A DNA stretch of 64,000 nt from Paenibacillus sp. JNUCC-31 (GTDB taxonomy: Bacteria > Bacillota > Bacilli > Paenibacillales > Paenibacillaceae). The DNA lies in assembly GCF_014844075.1 (NCBI RefSeq), contig NZ_CP062165.1:4960001-5024000 (forward strand). The letters are read 5' to 3'. This document shows, piece by piece, positions 1-9,205 of this stretch (position 1 is its first letter; each line of letters opens with the position of its first letter). Made by a program: the position numbers and the translations under genes. The notes under the pieces were generated by a model that saw nothing but the letters and a program-made list of their open reading frames with translations, was not told the DNA's origin and searched no databases.

Positions 1-82
1 ATGGCAAGCCGAAATCGATAAAATGCAGTTAAATAAGGGTGGTACCACGACACATTCGTCCCTTGACGGATGTGTCTTTTTG
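1..82 (+). promoter_or_regulatory. 3' end of a T-box riboswitch with terminator, proS leader
   Basis: The T-box motif AGGGTGGTACCACG lies at 36-49. It is followed by an intrinsic terminator: arms at 49-60 and 65-76, then five T at 77-81. T-box leaders read uncharged tRNA and switch between terminator and antiterminator. The position 50 bp before the prolyl-tRNA synthetase gene suggests a tRNA-Pro sensor. The specifier loop lies outside the window, so the codon cannot be read. Confidence 0.9.
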
Positions 83-132
83 CTGTTTATAACCTGATTT
101 ACAATACATTCAGAAGATAAGAGGTGTGCAAG

Positions 133-1911
133 ATGCGTCAAAGTGAAATGCTTGTTCCAACATTACGTGAGGCACCGGCAGAGGCCGATGCAGCAGGACA
201 TCGCTGGTTACTGCGTTCCGGCATGATTCGCCAGCTGGCAGCGGGGATATACAGCTATTTGCCTTTAGGTCGGCGTATATTGCTGAACGTGGAACGTATC
301 GTTCGCGAGGAAATGGACCGTGCCGGCTGTCAGGAAGTATTGCTGCCAATCATGCAGCCAGCTGAGCTGTGGGAGGAATCTGGAAGATACACGCAATATG
401 GCCCTGAGTTAATGCGGCTGAAGGATCGTCATGCACGTGAGTTCGCCCTCGGTCCAACCCATGAAGAAGTGGTAACGGCGCTGGCTCGCGATGAGGTGAA
501 TTCCTATCGGAAGCTGCCGTTTACACTTTATCAGATTGGCACCAAGTTCAGAGATGAGCGTCGTCCGAGATTCGGATTGCTGCGCGGCCGGGAGTTCATT
601 ATGAAGGATGCCTATTCCTTTGCATCCGACTGGGAAGAGCTGGATCGCACCTATCAGGCGATGAATACCGCATATTCCCGAATCTTGGAGCGGTGTGGTC
701 TGGAGTATATCCGGGTGGAGGCGGATGCAGGAACCATTGGGGGGCAGGGGGAGACCCATGAGTTCATGGCACTTGCCGATGTGGGGGAAGATACGATTGT
801 AACCTGCAAACATTGCGGATACGCCGCGAATCTGGAGAAAGCCGGATATCAGGCTTCCGGATCTTCCCTGAAGGCTGCACCGAATGAAGCTGCCACTTCC
901 ATTTCTGACGATTCCATAGCTACGGCCCATAAATGTGATGAGGAAGCAGCAAACACGTTGGTACGAATCCAAACGCCAGGGGTGCGTACGATTGCTGAAC
1001 TAAGTGCTTTTGTGGGCGAGGATGCTCGGCATATGATCAAAACGTTGCTGTATCAAGCCGATGGTCAATTGGTCGCGGCGCTTGTTCGCGGGGATCATGA
1101 GCTGAATGATATTGCACTAAAGCAAGTATTGGGTGCGGAAGAATTGATCCTGGCTGACGAGGCATCACTTGCGAAGTACCCGAATCTGACGGTAGGTTTC
1201 CTGGGGCCCATTGGACTGGGTCTGCCGATTGTAGTAGATGCCGATGTAGCTGCAATGAAACATGCAATTACAGGGGCCAATGAAATCGATGTACACTACT
1301 CCAATGTACGACCGGGTAAGGACTTTGCTTTGGACAAAGTTGAACAAATCCGTTTTGCTGCTGAAGGTGACGGTTGCCCGGTTTGTGGAGAACGACTGGT
1401 ATTTACGAAAGGCATTGAAGTGGGGCATATCTTCAAACTTGGAACCAAGTACAGTGATGCGATGGGCGCCTCGTTCCTGGATCGCAACGGACGTCAGTGT
1501 GCGCCTGTAATGGGGTGTTACGGTATTGGTGTATCTCGACTCATGGCGGCTATAGCTGAACAATACGCTGGGGAAGATGGCATCCGCTGGCCTGCTGCTA
1601 TCGCTCCGTATCATGTACATCTGATTGCTGTTAGCTGGAAAGATGAACAACAACGCCAGCTTGCGCTTGAATTGGAACAACAGCTCCTGGATGCAGGATA
1701 CTCTGTTCTTGTGGATGATCGGGATGAGCGGCCAGGGGTGAAGTTCAAGGATGCGGAATTGATCGGGTTGCCTGTTCAGATTGTAATTGGCCGAGGAGCG
1801 GCCGACGGGCAGGTTGAATTGGGATCACATGCGCTGGCAGCAGCAGGTGAAACCAAACGGAAGGGCATGACTGCTCAAGAAGCTATAACGTATGTGAAGG
1901 GACAGCTCTAA
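133..1911 (+). CDS. proS: prolyl-tRNA synthetase
   Basis: Class II aminoacyl-tRNA synthetase that charges tRNA-Pro in the cytoplasm. The N-terminus MRQSEMLVPTLREAP is the classic bacterial ProRS start. Motif 2 (FRDERRPRFGLLRGREFIMKD) follows at about residue 140. The middle third is the bacterial editing (INS) domain, which hydrolyses mis-charged Ala-tRNA-Pro, and the C-terminal third is the anticodon-binding domain. At 592 aa it is slightly long for the family. The ATG at 133 was chosen because AGAGGTG sits 6 nt upstream; an in-frame GTG at 124 overlaps that site. A T-box leader precedes it. Confidence 0.96.
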   Translation: MRQSEMLVPTLREAPAEADAAGHRWLLRSGMIRQLAAGIYSYLPLGRRILLNVERIVREEMDRAGCQEVLLPIMQPAELWEESGRYTQYGPELMRLKDRHAREFALGPTHEEVVTALARDEVNSYRKLPFTLYQIGTKFRDERRPRFGLLRGREFIMKDAYSFASDWEELDRTYQAMNTAYSRILERCGLEYIRVEADAGTIGGQGETHEFMALADVGEDTIVTCKHCGYAANLEKAGYQASGSSLKAAPNEAATSISDDSIATAHKCDEEAANTLVRIQTPGVRTIAELSAFVGEDARHMIKTLLYQADGQLVAALVRGDHELNDIALKQVLGAEELILADEASLAKYPNLTVGFLGPIGLGLPIVVDADVAAMKHAITGANEIDVHYSNVRPGKDFALDKVEQIRFAAEGDGCPVCGERLVFTKGIEVGHIFKLGTKYSDAMGASFLDRNGRQCAPVMGCYGIGVSRLMAAIAEQYAGEDGIRWPAAIAPYHVHLIAVSWKDEQQRQLALELEQQLLDAGYSVLVDDRDERPGVKFKDAELIGLPVQIVIGRGAADGQVELGSHALAAAGETKRKGMTAQEAITYVKGQL

Positions 1912-2411
1912 CCTCGAAGAAATCTCTGTCCATATGTAAAAAAGGCTCTAGAAACCGTCTGATAATATCAGAGCATATAATAGTTCCGATTATTATGCGG
2001 TAAACTATTTTTGGGGCTGAGCCACAGCCTAAAGCCTTAAAAAGAGGGCTACAGACATAGAATAAAGCTGCGATTGCCTGCTTTATTCCTACCAAATGAC
2101 TATCCTTTGAAAAGTTGTATTCTGTGTGCAACGGTTTTGGATTTAAGCCAGTCTCCGCATGGTATGCGCGAAGGTATGGATGTGCAAATATGCAAAACAT
2201 CGCTGCAAATCATTATCCTTTGGAATGGCAGATAGCCTTGCAGGAATGGCAATGATGCGAGTTTTTGCAATAGTCCATGTTTTAGGTACAGGGATGAGAC
2301 TGTACAGGGAAGACACATTGAGGATTTATTTTTACAGCAAAGCATATTTCCATAAACAGGGCACCTCCAGCTCTATAAGATCATGCTTAGATAAGGTGGA
2401 ATGACATTGGA
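1912..2411. other. 500-bp intergenic region, no gene recognised
   Basis: AT-rich stretch between the proS stop and the convergent terminator. Open frames exist (for example 2159-2404 +), but they have no convincing ribosome binding site and read as random sequence. I see no tRNA and no recognisable riboswitch. It could be a decayed gene. Confidence 0.5.
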
Positions 2412-2455
2412 AAGGGTGACCCTCAGCCGCTTATGGCGGCATGAGAGTCACCCTT
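2412..2455 (-). terminator. intrinsic terminator after the 5'-nucleotidase gene
   Basis: AAGGGTGAC at 2412-2420 pairs with GTCACCCTT at 2447-2455, with a second CCGC/GCGG hairpin inside. It lies about 70 bp beyond the stop of the leftward nucleotidase gene. The T tract is short on both sides, so strength is uncertain. Confidence 0.6.
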
Positions 2456-2527
2456 CGTTGCCGGTACAATCATTTCAGATACGGATGCACCATGGATATG
2501 ATTGGACCGGGTTGCTCTTACTTTAGC

Positions 2528-4327
2528 TTAAGAGGCTGCAGGCAGCTTCAATTGTTGGCCTGGATAAATCCAGTGTGGATTTTTGATATGGTTCAGCTTT
2601 TGCAGCGTCTGCCACGTTGTGCCGTATTTTTTGGAGATGGAGTACAAGGAATCCCCAGATTTAACAACATGCAGTTTGGCAGGAGCTGGCTTGCCTGGTG
2701 TCGGTTTCGACGGCGTTTCTGGTGTTGGTGCTTCGGGCTTCGGTGTAGTTGGTGCTGGTGTTTCTGTCGAAGGAGCTTCCGGTTCAACTGCAGGAGCCTT
2801 GGCTTCCTTGATCCGGCCGTCTGTTTTGATCGTGACAGCGCCCAGTTTTTGCATGTATTCGATCAATGCTTCATCCATGGCTCCGTACATGCCTGACGTT
2901 GTGTATTTCGTAAACATGGTGTACTCGTCACCGCCAACAGCGGTGAAATCATTCGTAGCCAGCGTATACGTTGCTTTCGGATCAAGAGCTTTATCGCCAA
3001 TCATGACGGAGTGTACACGACTGCCTTTTGCAGCAGAAGAATCAATGCTGAATGTCATGCCGGATACTTGCGGGAATCCACCGCTTGGTTCAGGATAGGA
3101 TGCTACACCGTTCTCAAGGGCTGCGAGTACATCGGAGCCTTTGACTTCAAGTGTTACAACCTGATTACCAAAAGGAAGTACAGTGATAATATCACCTTTC
3201 GTTACGATGCCTTTTTCAATGGAAGAACGAATACCGCCACCGTTTGTGAGTGCGATATCGGCTTGGCTGACGTCACGGATGGCATCTGCCAGCAGGTCAC
3301 CCAGGTTGGTTTCACCTGCACGTACTTGTTCACGTTTACCGTCCAGCAGAATTGCTGTATTGGCTACTTCTTCTTTCAGGATCGGTTCTTGTTCTTTCTG
3401 AATGGAGTTCACCAGTGCGGCAACTTTCTCATTCGGTTTAATGTCTTTTGCTTCTGTTTCATCAATCAGTGTTGCTTGTTTTTTTGTGACTTTGCCACCA
3501 TCTACCCACAGATCGATGACACCTACAAAGTTGGTGTACTCTCCGGCGCTGGCGATCAATGTTCCATTATCGGACACAAGGCCGTCTTGCAGAACCGTAT
3601 GGCTATGACCGTCGATGAATACATCAATGCCGGGCACTTCTTTGACCACTTTGAAACTAGTATCGGTGCTGGACGCGTCTTGTCCAAGGTGTCCCAATAC
3701 AACAACAACATCTACTTTGCTGCGAATTTCGTTTACGAGTACTTTGGCTTCCGCAGTTGGATCTGTAATATCAAGACCTTGCACATTTTTCGGATTCGTT
3801 TTATACATGGTTTCCGGAGTAGTTAGCGCAATGATACCGATTTTCACGCCGTCAACTTCTTTAATGAGATAAGGCTCGAAGAGACGAATCCCGTCTTTCT
3901 TTTTCACATTGGCACTGAGCATGGGGAAGTTCATCATATCCGCAAGTTCGATGAGGCGCTCAGAACCGTAGTTAAATTCGTGGTTACCCGGTACGATGGC
4001 CTGATAACCGATTTCGTTCATGACTTTAACAATGCTTTCGCCGTTAACAAGTGTGGCAAAAGTTGTACCATGTACAGCATCTCCGGCATCGAGCAGAAGG
4101 GTATTGGGGTTTTCGCTACGGTATTTGTCCGCAATGCCAGCTACTTTGGCGAAACCCATCGCAGGTGAGGACTCCGCTGCGCGTGCGTGCGTGTCATTCG
4201 TATGTAGAATCGTAATATGCTTACCTGTGCCCGGAGTGGTATCCGTTGCAGCTGCTGCGATGCCTACACTGCCAAACAGCAGACAGAGCGTTAGCAGAAG
4301 TGAAACGTAAGTCTTCCAGATTTTCAT
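2528..4327 (-). CDS. secreted 5'-nucleotidase/2',3'-cyclic phosphodiesterase with C-terminal LysM
   Basis: Metallophosphoesterase of the UshA/YfkN type, 599 aa, probably releasing phosphate from extracellular nucleotides. Residues 1-27 are a signal peptide ending in AAAA. Metal ligands are visible at TNDTH (43-47), DAGD (80-83), GNHEF (114-118), LGHLG (211-215) and GHSHT (240-244). The 5'-nucleotidase C domain carries NGGGIRSS and LPFGNQ at about 375-400. A Pro/Thr/Glu-rich linker then leads to one LysM domain (about 555-599) that should hold the enzyme on peptidoglycan. The ATG at 4327 follows a GGGGAGG site and starts the signal peptide; the longer frame has an unlikely N-terminus. Confidence 0.93.
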   Translation of the reverse strand: MKIWKTYVSLLLTLCLLFGSVGIAAAATDTTPGTGKHITILHTNDTHARAAESSPAMGFAKVAGIADKYRSENPNTLLLDAGDAVHGTTFATLVNGESIVKVMNEIGYQAIVPGNHEFNYGSERLIELADMMNFPMLSANVKKKDGIRLFEPYLIKEVDGVKIGIIALTTPETMYKTNPKNVQGLDITDPTAEAKVLVNEIRSKVDVVVVLGHLGQDASSTDTSFKVVKEVPGIDVFIDGHSHTVLQDGLVSDNGTLIASAGEYTNFVGVIDLWVDGGKVTKKQATLIDETEAKDIKPNEKVAALVNSIQKEQEPILKEEVANTAILLDGKREQVRAGETNLGDLLADAIRDVSQADIALTNGGGIRSSIEKGIVTKGDIITVLPFGNQVVTLEVKGSDVLAALENGVASYPEPSGGFPQVSGMTFSIDSSAAKGSRVHSVMIGDKALDPKATYTLATNDFTAVGGDEYTMFTKYTTSGMYGAMDEALIEYMQKLGAVTIKTDGRIKEAKAPAVEPEAPSTETPAPTTPKPEAPTPETPSKPTPGKPAPAKLHVVKSGDSLYSISKKYGTTWQTLQKLNHIKNPHWIYPGQQLKLPAAS

Positions 4328-4496
4328 ATGAATCAGTAACCTCCCCAAAATAATAATCTCTTGAGCGTTTGCACAACTCATGTTGTATTTTACCAGACTA
4401 TTATTAGGAAATCTCATGATTTGCGTAAAAATAAGTAACCTGAAAGTGACATCTGATTCTCATGGTGGAAGCTATAGAGGAAATTTGATTTTACAG

Positions 4497-4508
4497 GAAC
4501 ATATGTTC
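4497..4508. promoter_or_regulatory. candidate LexA/DinR (SOS) box
   Basis: GAACATATGTTC is a perfect palindrome and matches the core of the Bacillus LexA site CGAAC-N4-GTTCG; the outer C and G are not kept. It lies between the 3' end of the ImmA gene and the leftward nucleotidase gene, about 170 bp before that start. Only the nucleotidase points away from it. Whether it is functional is unknown. Confidence 0.4.
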
Positions 4509-4517
4509 TTAAATAGA

Positions 4518-4925
4518 CTAAAAAAAATGCTGCACTTCACGTGGCAGTCCTGTACGCAAACAAAATTTCTCCAGTGATTCATCGGGTTCAGGCGTGACCC
4601 CTGAAGTCAGAAGTTGAATCGCAAAACGATTGGCCTGTCTTTCCAGTTTACCTGGTGCAAAGTAGGAGTGCTCCTCCAGAAAAAAACGGTTTATACCTTT
4701 GTGCAATCGGTCATGTCCAAGTTCATGGGCGCACACAAAACGCTGCCATTCCGGCGGTAAATCATTGTGAATGACGATAAATCTGCGGCGGAGCTTACGG
4801 AAATACAGTCCTTTGGTGGATTTGCCCAGATTAGTGAACCGGATCTGTATTCCAATGGCTCGGGCAATGCTGAAAGGGCAGTTCGTCCGGTGTTTTCGAA
4901 TCAGCTTTGTTACAATGTCATCCAT
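4518..4925 (-). CDS. ImmA/IrrE family metallopeptidase
   Basis: Protein of 135 aa with the zinc protease motif HELGH at residues 67-71 and a downstream Glu in LERQANRFA (95-103). ImmA/IrrE proteases cleave a partner XRE-type repressor, often after DNA damage, and so de-repress mobile elements. The gene lies 42 nt after an XRE regulator on the same strand, the usual ImmR-ImmA pairing. An AGGTGAG site precedes the start. I infer that it inactivates the adjacent repressor. Confidence 0.88.
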   Translation of the reverse strand: MDDIVTKLIRKHRTNCPFSIARAIGIQIRFTNLGKSTKGLYFRKLRRRFIVIHNDLPPEWQRFVCAHELGHDRLHKGINRFFLEEHSYFAPGKLERQANRFAIQLLTSGVTPEPDESLEKFCLRTGLPREVQHFF

Positions 4926-4967
4926 ATCATCTCACCTGCTGCTTCATTTTGTTCAGCTCGCTATGCC

Positions 4968-5414
4968 TCATGGGCGCTCATCCGGCTCGTTTGTTTTTTT
5001 GCGTTTGTTCATCTGCTTGGCTTCCCAGAACAGACCTGTCAGCACATCCTTGATTCGTTTCTTGTCCTCGTCATCCAGTGGGATGCCGTCAAACATCAGA
5101 TCATCCTCATCTTCCAGCATCTTCTTGAAATCCCGACGATCCTTGTAGGTTGCCCACTCGGGGGCGTCCTGAAGCCCGGTAGCTGTGTTTGCAGCTTCAA
5201 TGTATCCGGCCTGTTTCATCATATCCGCGTAAGGAACCGAGAGTGCATCCGAGATTTTGCGAATGGTGGCGGGCTTCGGAACGCCTCGGACCCCATTCTC
5301 AATGCGTGAAATTTGCGAGTTGCTGATTCCTGCTGCTTCGGCGAGCTGATTGATGCTGTATCCCTTTTGCTCGCGCAGTTGTTTCAGATAAGGACCAAAA
5401 GCGTGCTCCACCAT
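4968..5414 (-). CDS. XRE-family helix-turn-helix repressor
   Basis: Protein of 148 aa with an N-terminal HTH_3 domain (about 7-62): the helices run through LREQKGYSINQLAEAA and SNSQISRIENGV. The charged C-terminal part may hold the oligomerisation or cleavage region. It is first in an operon with the ImmA/IrrE protease, as in the ICEBs1 and PBSX control modules. The ATG at 5414 has AAAGGAG 8 nt upstream. It is the best candidate for the repressor of the ArpU regulator and the tail gene sets, but no operator is proven. Confidence 0.88.
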   Translation of the reverse strand: MVEHAFGPYLKQLREQKGYSINQLAEAAGISNSQISRIENGVRGVPKPATIRKISDALSVPYADMMKQAGYIEAANTATGLQDAPEWATYKDRRDFKKMLEDEDDLMFDGIPLDDEDKKRIKDVLTGLFWEAKQMNKRKKTNEPDERP

Positions 5415-6129
5415 TCATGCCACTCCTTTGATTCGTACAAGTGTATTGAAAATTATTAAGAAGACAGTTGGACGGGGGAGGTAGATGCGCACTCTATGCC
5501 CGTTCCGGATTCGGATCGTTCTTTCGATCGCTGTTATCCCCAGATTTCTTTGTTTCCCTATCCTAAAAGGGAGAAATCCGGTGATAGCGTATGCTTCCGA
5601 TGTAGCTTTCTTGCAGAAAGCTTTTAGGCGAACGCTTCGTTTCTTCAGAATCGATTCCGTCTCCTTCACTACGTTCGCTCGTGATATGTACCTAAACACG
5701 ACACAGGACAACTCTCGGTAGCTTCTTAATAAAAATCAAATGACTTATACGAGGATCTTTAATAATCTGTACTATATCGTATATATACCATTAGGTAAAG
5801 AGATATGAAACAATTATGCCAAAAGGTAAAGGAAATGAGAGCGAAGGTTTTATTTTATCCTCAAAACGACCCAAAATGAAGGTTTACGTCGATCCCCAGA
5901 AAGTGGTATCCTCAAATAGAAATACGAACAAAATACGAACAAAATGTAAAGTTAAGACGAGTTGTACGATGGAGGAAATGAATTATTCCTGCTTCATGGC
6001 TGACTTAAATTGATTCCAAAAGGCAACAAAAAACTTGAAAAATGCCGTTACTATTTCTGAGAACCGGATAACCCTAATAAAGATGAGATGAATGCGAGTT
6101 TAACTGACCCTTTAAGGAGGAGAATGAAT
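5415..6129. other. control region between the XRE and ArpU genes
   Basis: This 715-bp gap holds repeat copy A (5497-5672). It also has a 10-bp palindrome GTATATATAC at 5779-5788 and two direct repeats AAATACGAAC at 5920-5929 and 5931-5940, an 11-bp period that puts them on the same face of the helix. These are candidate repressor operators for divergent transcription. A 65-codon frame at 5816-6013 lacks a clear ribosome binding site, so I do not call it a gene. Confidence 0.45.
5497..5672 (-). repeat. structured repeat family, copy A (full-length hybrid form)
   Basis: Read on the minus strand it has the GAATCGATTC palindrome, the GCGTTCGCC segment, the hairpin AGCTTTCTGCAAGAAAGCT, the large stem (TATCACCGGATTTCT against AGAAATCTGGGGATA), then GATCG-N6-CGATC and CCGGAACGG. 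It carries both the 5' part of the type I copies and the extra hairpin of the type II copies, so it may be nearest to the ancestral form. It lies in the leader of the XRE/ImmA operon. Confidence 0.85.
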
Positions 6130-6612
6130 ATGGAACTGATGCTGCCCGAATTGGACCGACGCAAAACACAGACTGCTGTTGAAGCCGCGCTGGAAAAATA
6201 CCGGATTTATAAAACGATTGCTTTTGAAGAACGGGAGGTGATGGTGACGGCGAGTTACGCAGAGCGCTTCCATGGTGCAACGAATGTGACCGGGGATTCC
6301 ACAGCCAGAACGGCAATTTATAATGTGGATGTACAGCGTGCACGTCAGGCTTACTGCGATACGATAGATTTTGTGGTATCCCGCTTGAGCGAAAAGGAGC
6401 GTGTGCTCGTTAGAGAACGCTATTTGAAGGATGACGATGTATTTGACTATAAAGTGTATAACCATGTGTTTGACCCGCCTGTCAGCAAGGATACGTATAC
6501 GAAGATTCGGACGCGTGCTTTCTACAAAATGGCGCTGGCTTTGTCCGACCGTGGTCTGATGAATATGGAACCATTATCTGTATCTCGCAAAGAACGACAG
6601 AAGCTGGGCTGA
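6130..6612 (+). CDS. ArpU-family phage late-gene transcriptional regulator
   Basis: Protein of 160 aa with the whole ArpU-family signature: a start rich in acidic and Leu residues, AVEAALEKYRIYKTIAFEER, ASYAERFHGATN, RARQAYCDTIDFVVSRLSEKE, then YKVYNHVFDPPVS and IRTRAFYKMAL near the C-terminus. ArpU proteins act as sigma-like activators of late (packaging and lysis) genes in phages of Gram-positive bacteria. The ATG at 6130 has AGGAGG 9 nt upstream; an in-frame ATG at 6124 is too close to it. No phage gene follows directly, so I infer that it drives the tail operons 9 kb downstream. Confidence 0.85.
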   Translation: MELMLPELDRRKTQTAVEAALEKYRIYKTIAFEEREVMVTASYAERFHGATNVTGDSTARTAIYNVDVQRARQAYCDTIDFVVSRLSEKERVLVRERYLKDDDVFDYKVYNHVFDPPVSKDTYTKIRTRAFYKMALALSDRGLMNMEPLSVSRKERQKLG

Positions 6613-6653
6613 GAACGCAATGCAAGAAGTTCATCCTTTTATATCCTTCGCTG

Positions 6654-6665
6654 ATTGTATACAAT
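6654..6665. promoter_or_regulatory. 12-bp palindrome before the histidine kinase gene
   Basis: ATTGTATACAAT is a perfect palindrome about 45 bp before the kinase start. It could be an operator, or it could overlap a -10 element. The only evidence is the symmetry and the position. Confidence 0.3.
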
Positions 6666-6710
6666 AATTGAACAACAACACTAGGGATCAGTCAAAGGAG
6701 AGGAATCCGC

Positions 6711-8387
6711 ATGACGGAACAAGCCGGGATGCAGGAGATGTATACACTGAAGACGATCGCGGAAACGCTCAATACGTCCAACGACCTGAATCTGATGCTG
6801 GATACGGTCCTGGGCAAACTATTGGAACTGACGGGGCTGACTGCGGGCTGGGTGTTCCTGATTGGTACGCAGGGAGAATACTCCTGTATTTCTGATCACG
6901 GTCTGCCTCCTGCTCTGCTGCGTAAAGACAAGGAGCCCATGCGCTGTGGCACATGCTGGTGCGTGAATCGTTTCCGGGACGGGAGACTCGATAATGCCGT
7001 CAATATTATAAACTGCAAACGTCTGGAGGATGCTGTTGAACATCAATGGGGAGATACGCATGACATCACCCATCATGCAACGGTTCCACTGCGGTCGGGG
7101 GAGAAGATGCTGGGACTGCTGAATGTTGCTGCTCCGGGGAAAGAGCATTTCAGTAATAGTGAGCTGGCACTTCTGCAGGCGGTAGCTTATCAGATCGGCA
7201 GTGCAATGGAACGGATGCGATTATACAGCGCGGAGCAAAGGCGTGCAGATCTGTACGTCAGGCTGGGGGAGTTCAGCCGTTCGCTGGGTATGACAATCAA
7301 TGATTGCAACAATGCAGATGATATGGCCAAGAGGGTGGTCAAGCTGCTGGGTCATCATTATGACTGGCCTTTTGTCGCACTCGTTTCCCAGAAGAATGGA
7401 AGCTTTCGGGTACAGGCTGCCCATACCCATGGCAAGGCTGAGTTGCCGACACGTTGCGACCTTTCTTCCGAGGGGGAGAGTCATATGCGGCGTGTGATTC
7501 ATTCTCACCGTGCAGAGATATTGTCGGCACCGGAAATTCAAGAAGTTTCTACACGATGCCTTAACGCGGTGAATCCGTCCGCTCTGCCTTTGGGCTTGGC
7601 CGCTCCCATTCCATTAAGTGCTCCCGGCGAAACGGCGGTGCTGGTGGTTGGATTGGCTTCGGCCAATGGTTTTCTTCAGGCAGATCGTGAGGTTCTCGAT
7701 GCACTGGCTGAGCATATTACAGCCTCATGGGAAAGTTTGAGGCTGGTGGATAAACGCCGGGAGCTGACCCGATTGGAGGAACGAAATCGACTGGCCCGGG
7801 ATTTGCATGACTCGGTGAATCAGATTTTGTTCTCCCTTTCCTTGACAGCCAAAGGTGCGGAGAGCATGCTGGCTGGTTCAGAACAAGAACATCTGCATCC
7901 GGCAGCCGAAGCGATGAAGGATATTCGTTCCCTGTCGCAGGAAGCGTTGAAAGAAATGCGTGCCCTGATCATGCAGCTGCGTCCGGCGGGTCTGGAGTCT
8001 GGTCTGCTCAGTGCATTACAGGAATATGGTACAGGGCAGGGGCTTCAGGTCGTTGTAACACGGACGGGGATGCGTTCCTTGCCTCGAAGCATTGAGGAAG
8101 GGCTGTGGCGCATCGGTCAGGAAGCGCTCAATAATATACGTAAACACGCGGGAGTCACTTCCGCTGAGATCATTGTTCAGTTAAGCGATAATGAAGCGAT
8201 ATTAACGGTTACAGATCGTGGGAAGGGCGGGGCCAAACGGCGTGAGGCCATGCCCCCCACTTCACTTGGCCTGTCCATCATGAGGGAACGTGCCCAATCG
8301 CTGGGCGGCAGCCTCGAACTTGTAAGTTCATCCCGTAAGGGAACATCGGTAACGGTCGTCATTCCACTTCCGTTCGAATCTGTATAA
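6711..8387 (+). CDS. cytoplasmic GAF-GAF sensor histidine kinase (NarL-partner type)
   Basis: Protein of 558 aa with no transmembrane segment. Two GAF domains (about 15-168 and 185-340) precede a HisKA_3 dimerisation domain with the phospho-acceptor His366 in RLARDLHDSVNQ. An HATPase_c domain follows, with EALNNIRKHA (471-480) and TDRGKGG. The first GAF domain carries a cysteine cluster: Cys79, Cys82 and Cys84 in RCGTCWC, plus Cys59 and Cys102. This could bind an Fe-S cluster or act as a thiol redox sensor. An AAAGGAGAGG site precedes the ATG. The partner regulator follows after 18 bp. Confidence 0.92.
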   Translation: MTEQAGMQEMYTLKTIAETLNTSNDLNLMLDTVLGKLLELTGLTAGWVFLIGTQGEYSCISDHGLPPALLRKDKEPMRCGTCWCVNRFRDGRLDNAVNIINCKRLEDAVEHQWGDTHDITHHATVPLRSGEKMLGLLNVAAPGKEHFSNSELALLQAVAYQIGSAMERMRLYSAEQRRADLYVRLGEFSRSLGMTINDCNNADDMAKRVVKLLGHHYDWPFVALVSQKNGSFRVQAAHTHGKAELPTRCDLSSEGESHMRRVIHSHRAEILSAPEIQEVSTRCLNAVNPSALPLGLAAPIPLSAPGETAVLVVGLASANGFLQADREVLDALAEHITASWESLRLVDKRRELTRLEERNRLARDLHDSVNQILFSLSLTAKGAESMLAGSEQEHLHPAAEAMKDIRSLSQEALKEMRALIMQLRPAGLESGLLSALQEYGTGQGLQVVVTRTGMRSLPRSIEEGLWRIGQEALNNIRKHAGVTSAEIIVQLSDNEAILTVTDRGKGGAKRREAMPPTSLGLSIMRERAQSLGGSLELVSSSRKGTSVTVVIPLPFESV

Positions 8388-8405
8388 AGTCAGGGGGAAG
8401 AAGAT

Positions 8406-9143
8406 ATGCCGATTACGATTTTGCTCGCTGACGATCATGCGATGGTGAGGCGTGGGTTACATGTTTTTTTGTCCACACAGTCGGATATGGAAGTGGTGGG
8501 TGAAGCTTCGAACGGGCTGGAAGCCCTGGAACAAGCAGAGGAGTTGCATCCGGATGTTGTATTAATGGATCTGCATATGCCGGTACTTGACGGAATTGAG
8601 ACAGCGAGAAGAATTCGTACGCTCTTGCCTGGAATCCGTATCATTGTGCTTACTTCCTTCTCGGATCAGGATCATGTGGTACCCGCCGTGCGTGCAGGCG
8701 TGAAAGGATATCTGTTAAAAGATATCGAGCCGGAGAACCTGGCTGTTGCTATCCGTAATGTGCACGCAGGTCAGGTGGAACTTCATCCAGCAGCGGCGGG
8801 ACAATTGATGCATGTGATGGCTTCCTCTGAATTATCAGTAAATGAGGGGCATCTCCGTGCTAATGCGCATACAGATACTCCGCCTCAGAATAAAGAACAG
8901 CACGGTCAGGTGAACGAATCATGTTCGATTGACCGCAGTGGAGGACCGGACATGCTTACCCGTCGGGAGCGAGAGGTACTGGGGCTGATCGCGCAAGGTT
9001 TGAGTAATAAAGAGATTGCCGTACAACTGGTCATTACCGAAAAAACGGTCAAGACTCATGTCAGTCATCTCTTGGACAAGTTGGGGCTGGCAGATCGGAC
9101 GCAAGCTGCGCTTCATGCCGTAAGAAATGGCTGGGTCGTCTGA
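8406..9143 (+). CDS. NarL/LuxR-family response regulator
   Basis: Protein of 245 aa. The receiver domain has the acidic pair DD in LLADDH (9-10), phospho-acceptor Asp55 in VVLMDLHMP, and Lys in GYLLKD. A longer than usual linker (about 40 residues rich in His, Asn and Gln) leads to the LuxR helix-turn-helix (LTRREREVLGLIAQG, SNKEIA, VKTHV). It forms a two-component system with the kinase just upstream. Targets are unknown. Confidence 0.93.
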   Translation: MPITILLADDHAMVRRGLHVFLSTQSDMEVVGEASNGLEALEQAEELHPDVVLMDLHMPVLDGIETARRIRTLLPGIRIIVLTSFSDQDHVVPAVRAGVKGYLLKDIEPENLAVAIRNVHAGQVELHPAAAGQLMHVMASSELSVNEGHLRANAHTDTPPQNKEQHGQVNESCSIDRSGGPDMLTRREREVLGLIAQGLSNKEIAVQLVITEKTVKTHVSHLLDKLGLADRTQAALHAVRNGWVV

Positions 9144-9178
9144 TCCATTTCAACATATTCTCAGTCTAAAGTCGTAGA

Positions 9179-9205
9179 AACTCAACCCAAAGGTTGAGTT
9201 TTTTT
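9179..9205 (+). terminator. intrinsic terminator after the two-component operon
   Basis: AACTCAACC at 9179-9187 pairs with GGTTGAGTT at 9192-9200 across a 4-nt loop. A run of T follows to 9205. Confidence 0.88.

Noticed and set aside
2159..2404. 81-codon frame after proS
   Set aside because: No ribosome binding site; it runs into the region before a terminator and looks random.
5415..5721. Open frames of 78 and 98 codons on both strands
   Set aside because: They lie over repeat copy A and have no ribosome binding sites; the sequence is explained by the repeat.
5816..6013. 65-aa small gene
   Set aside because: The upstream region has no good ribosome binding site, and the frame crosses the direct repeats that look like operators. 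It cannot be ruled out.
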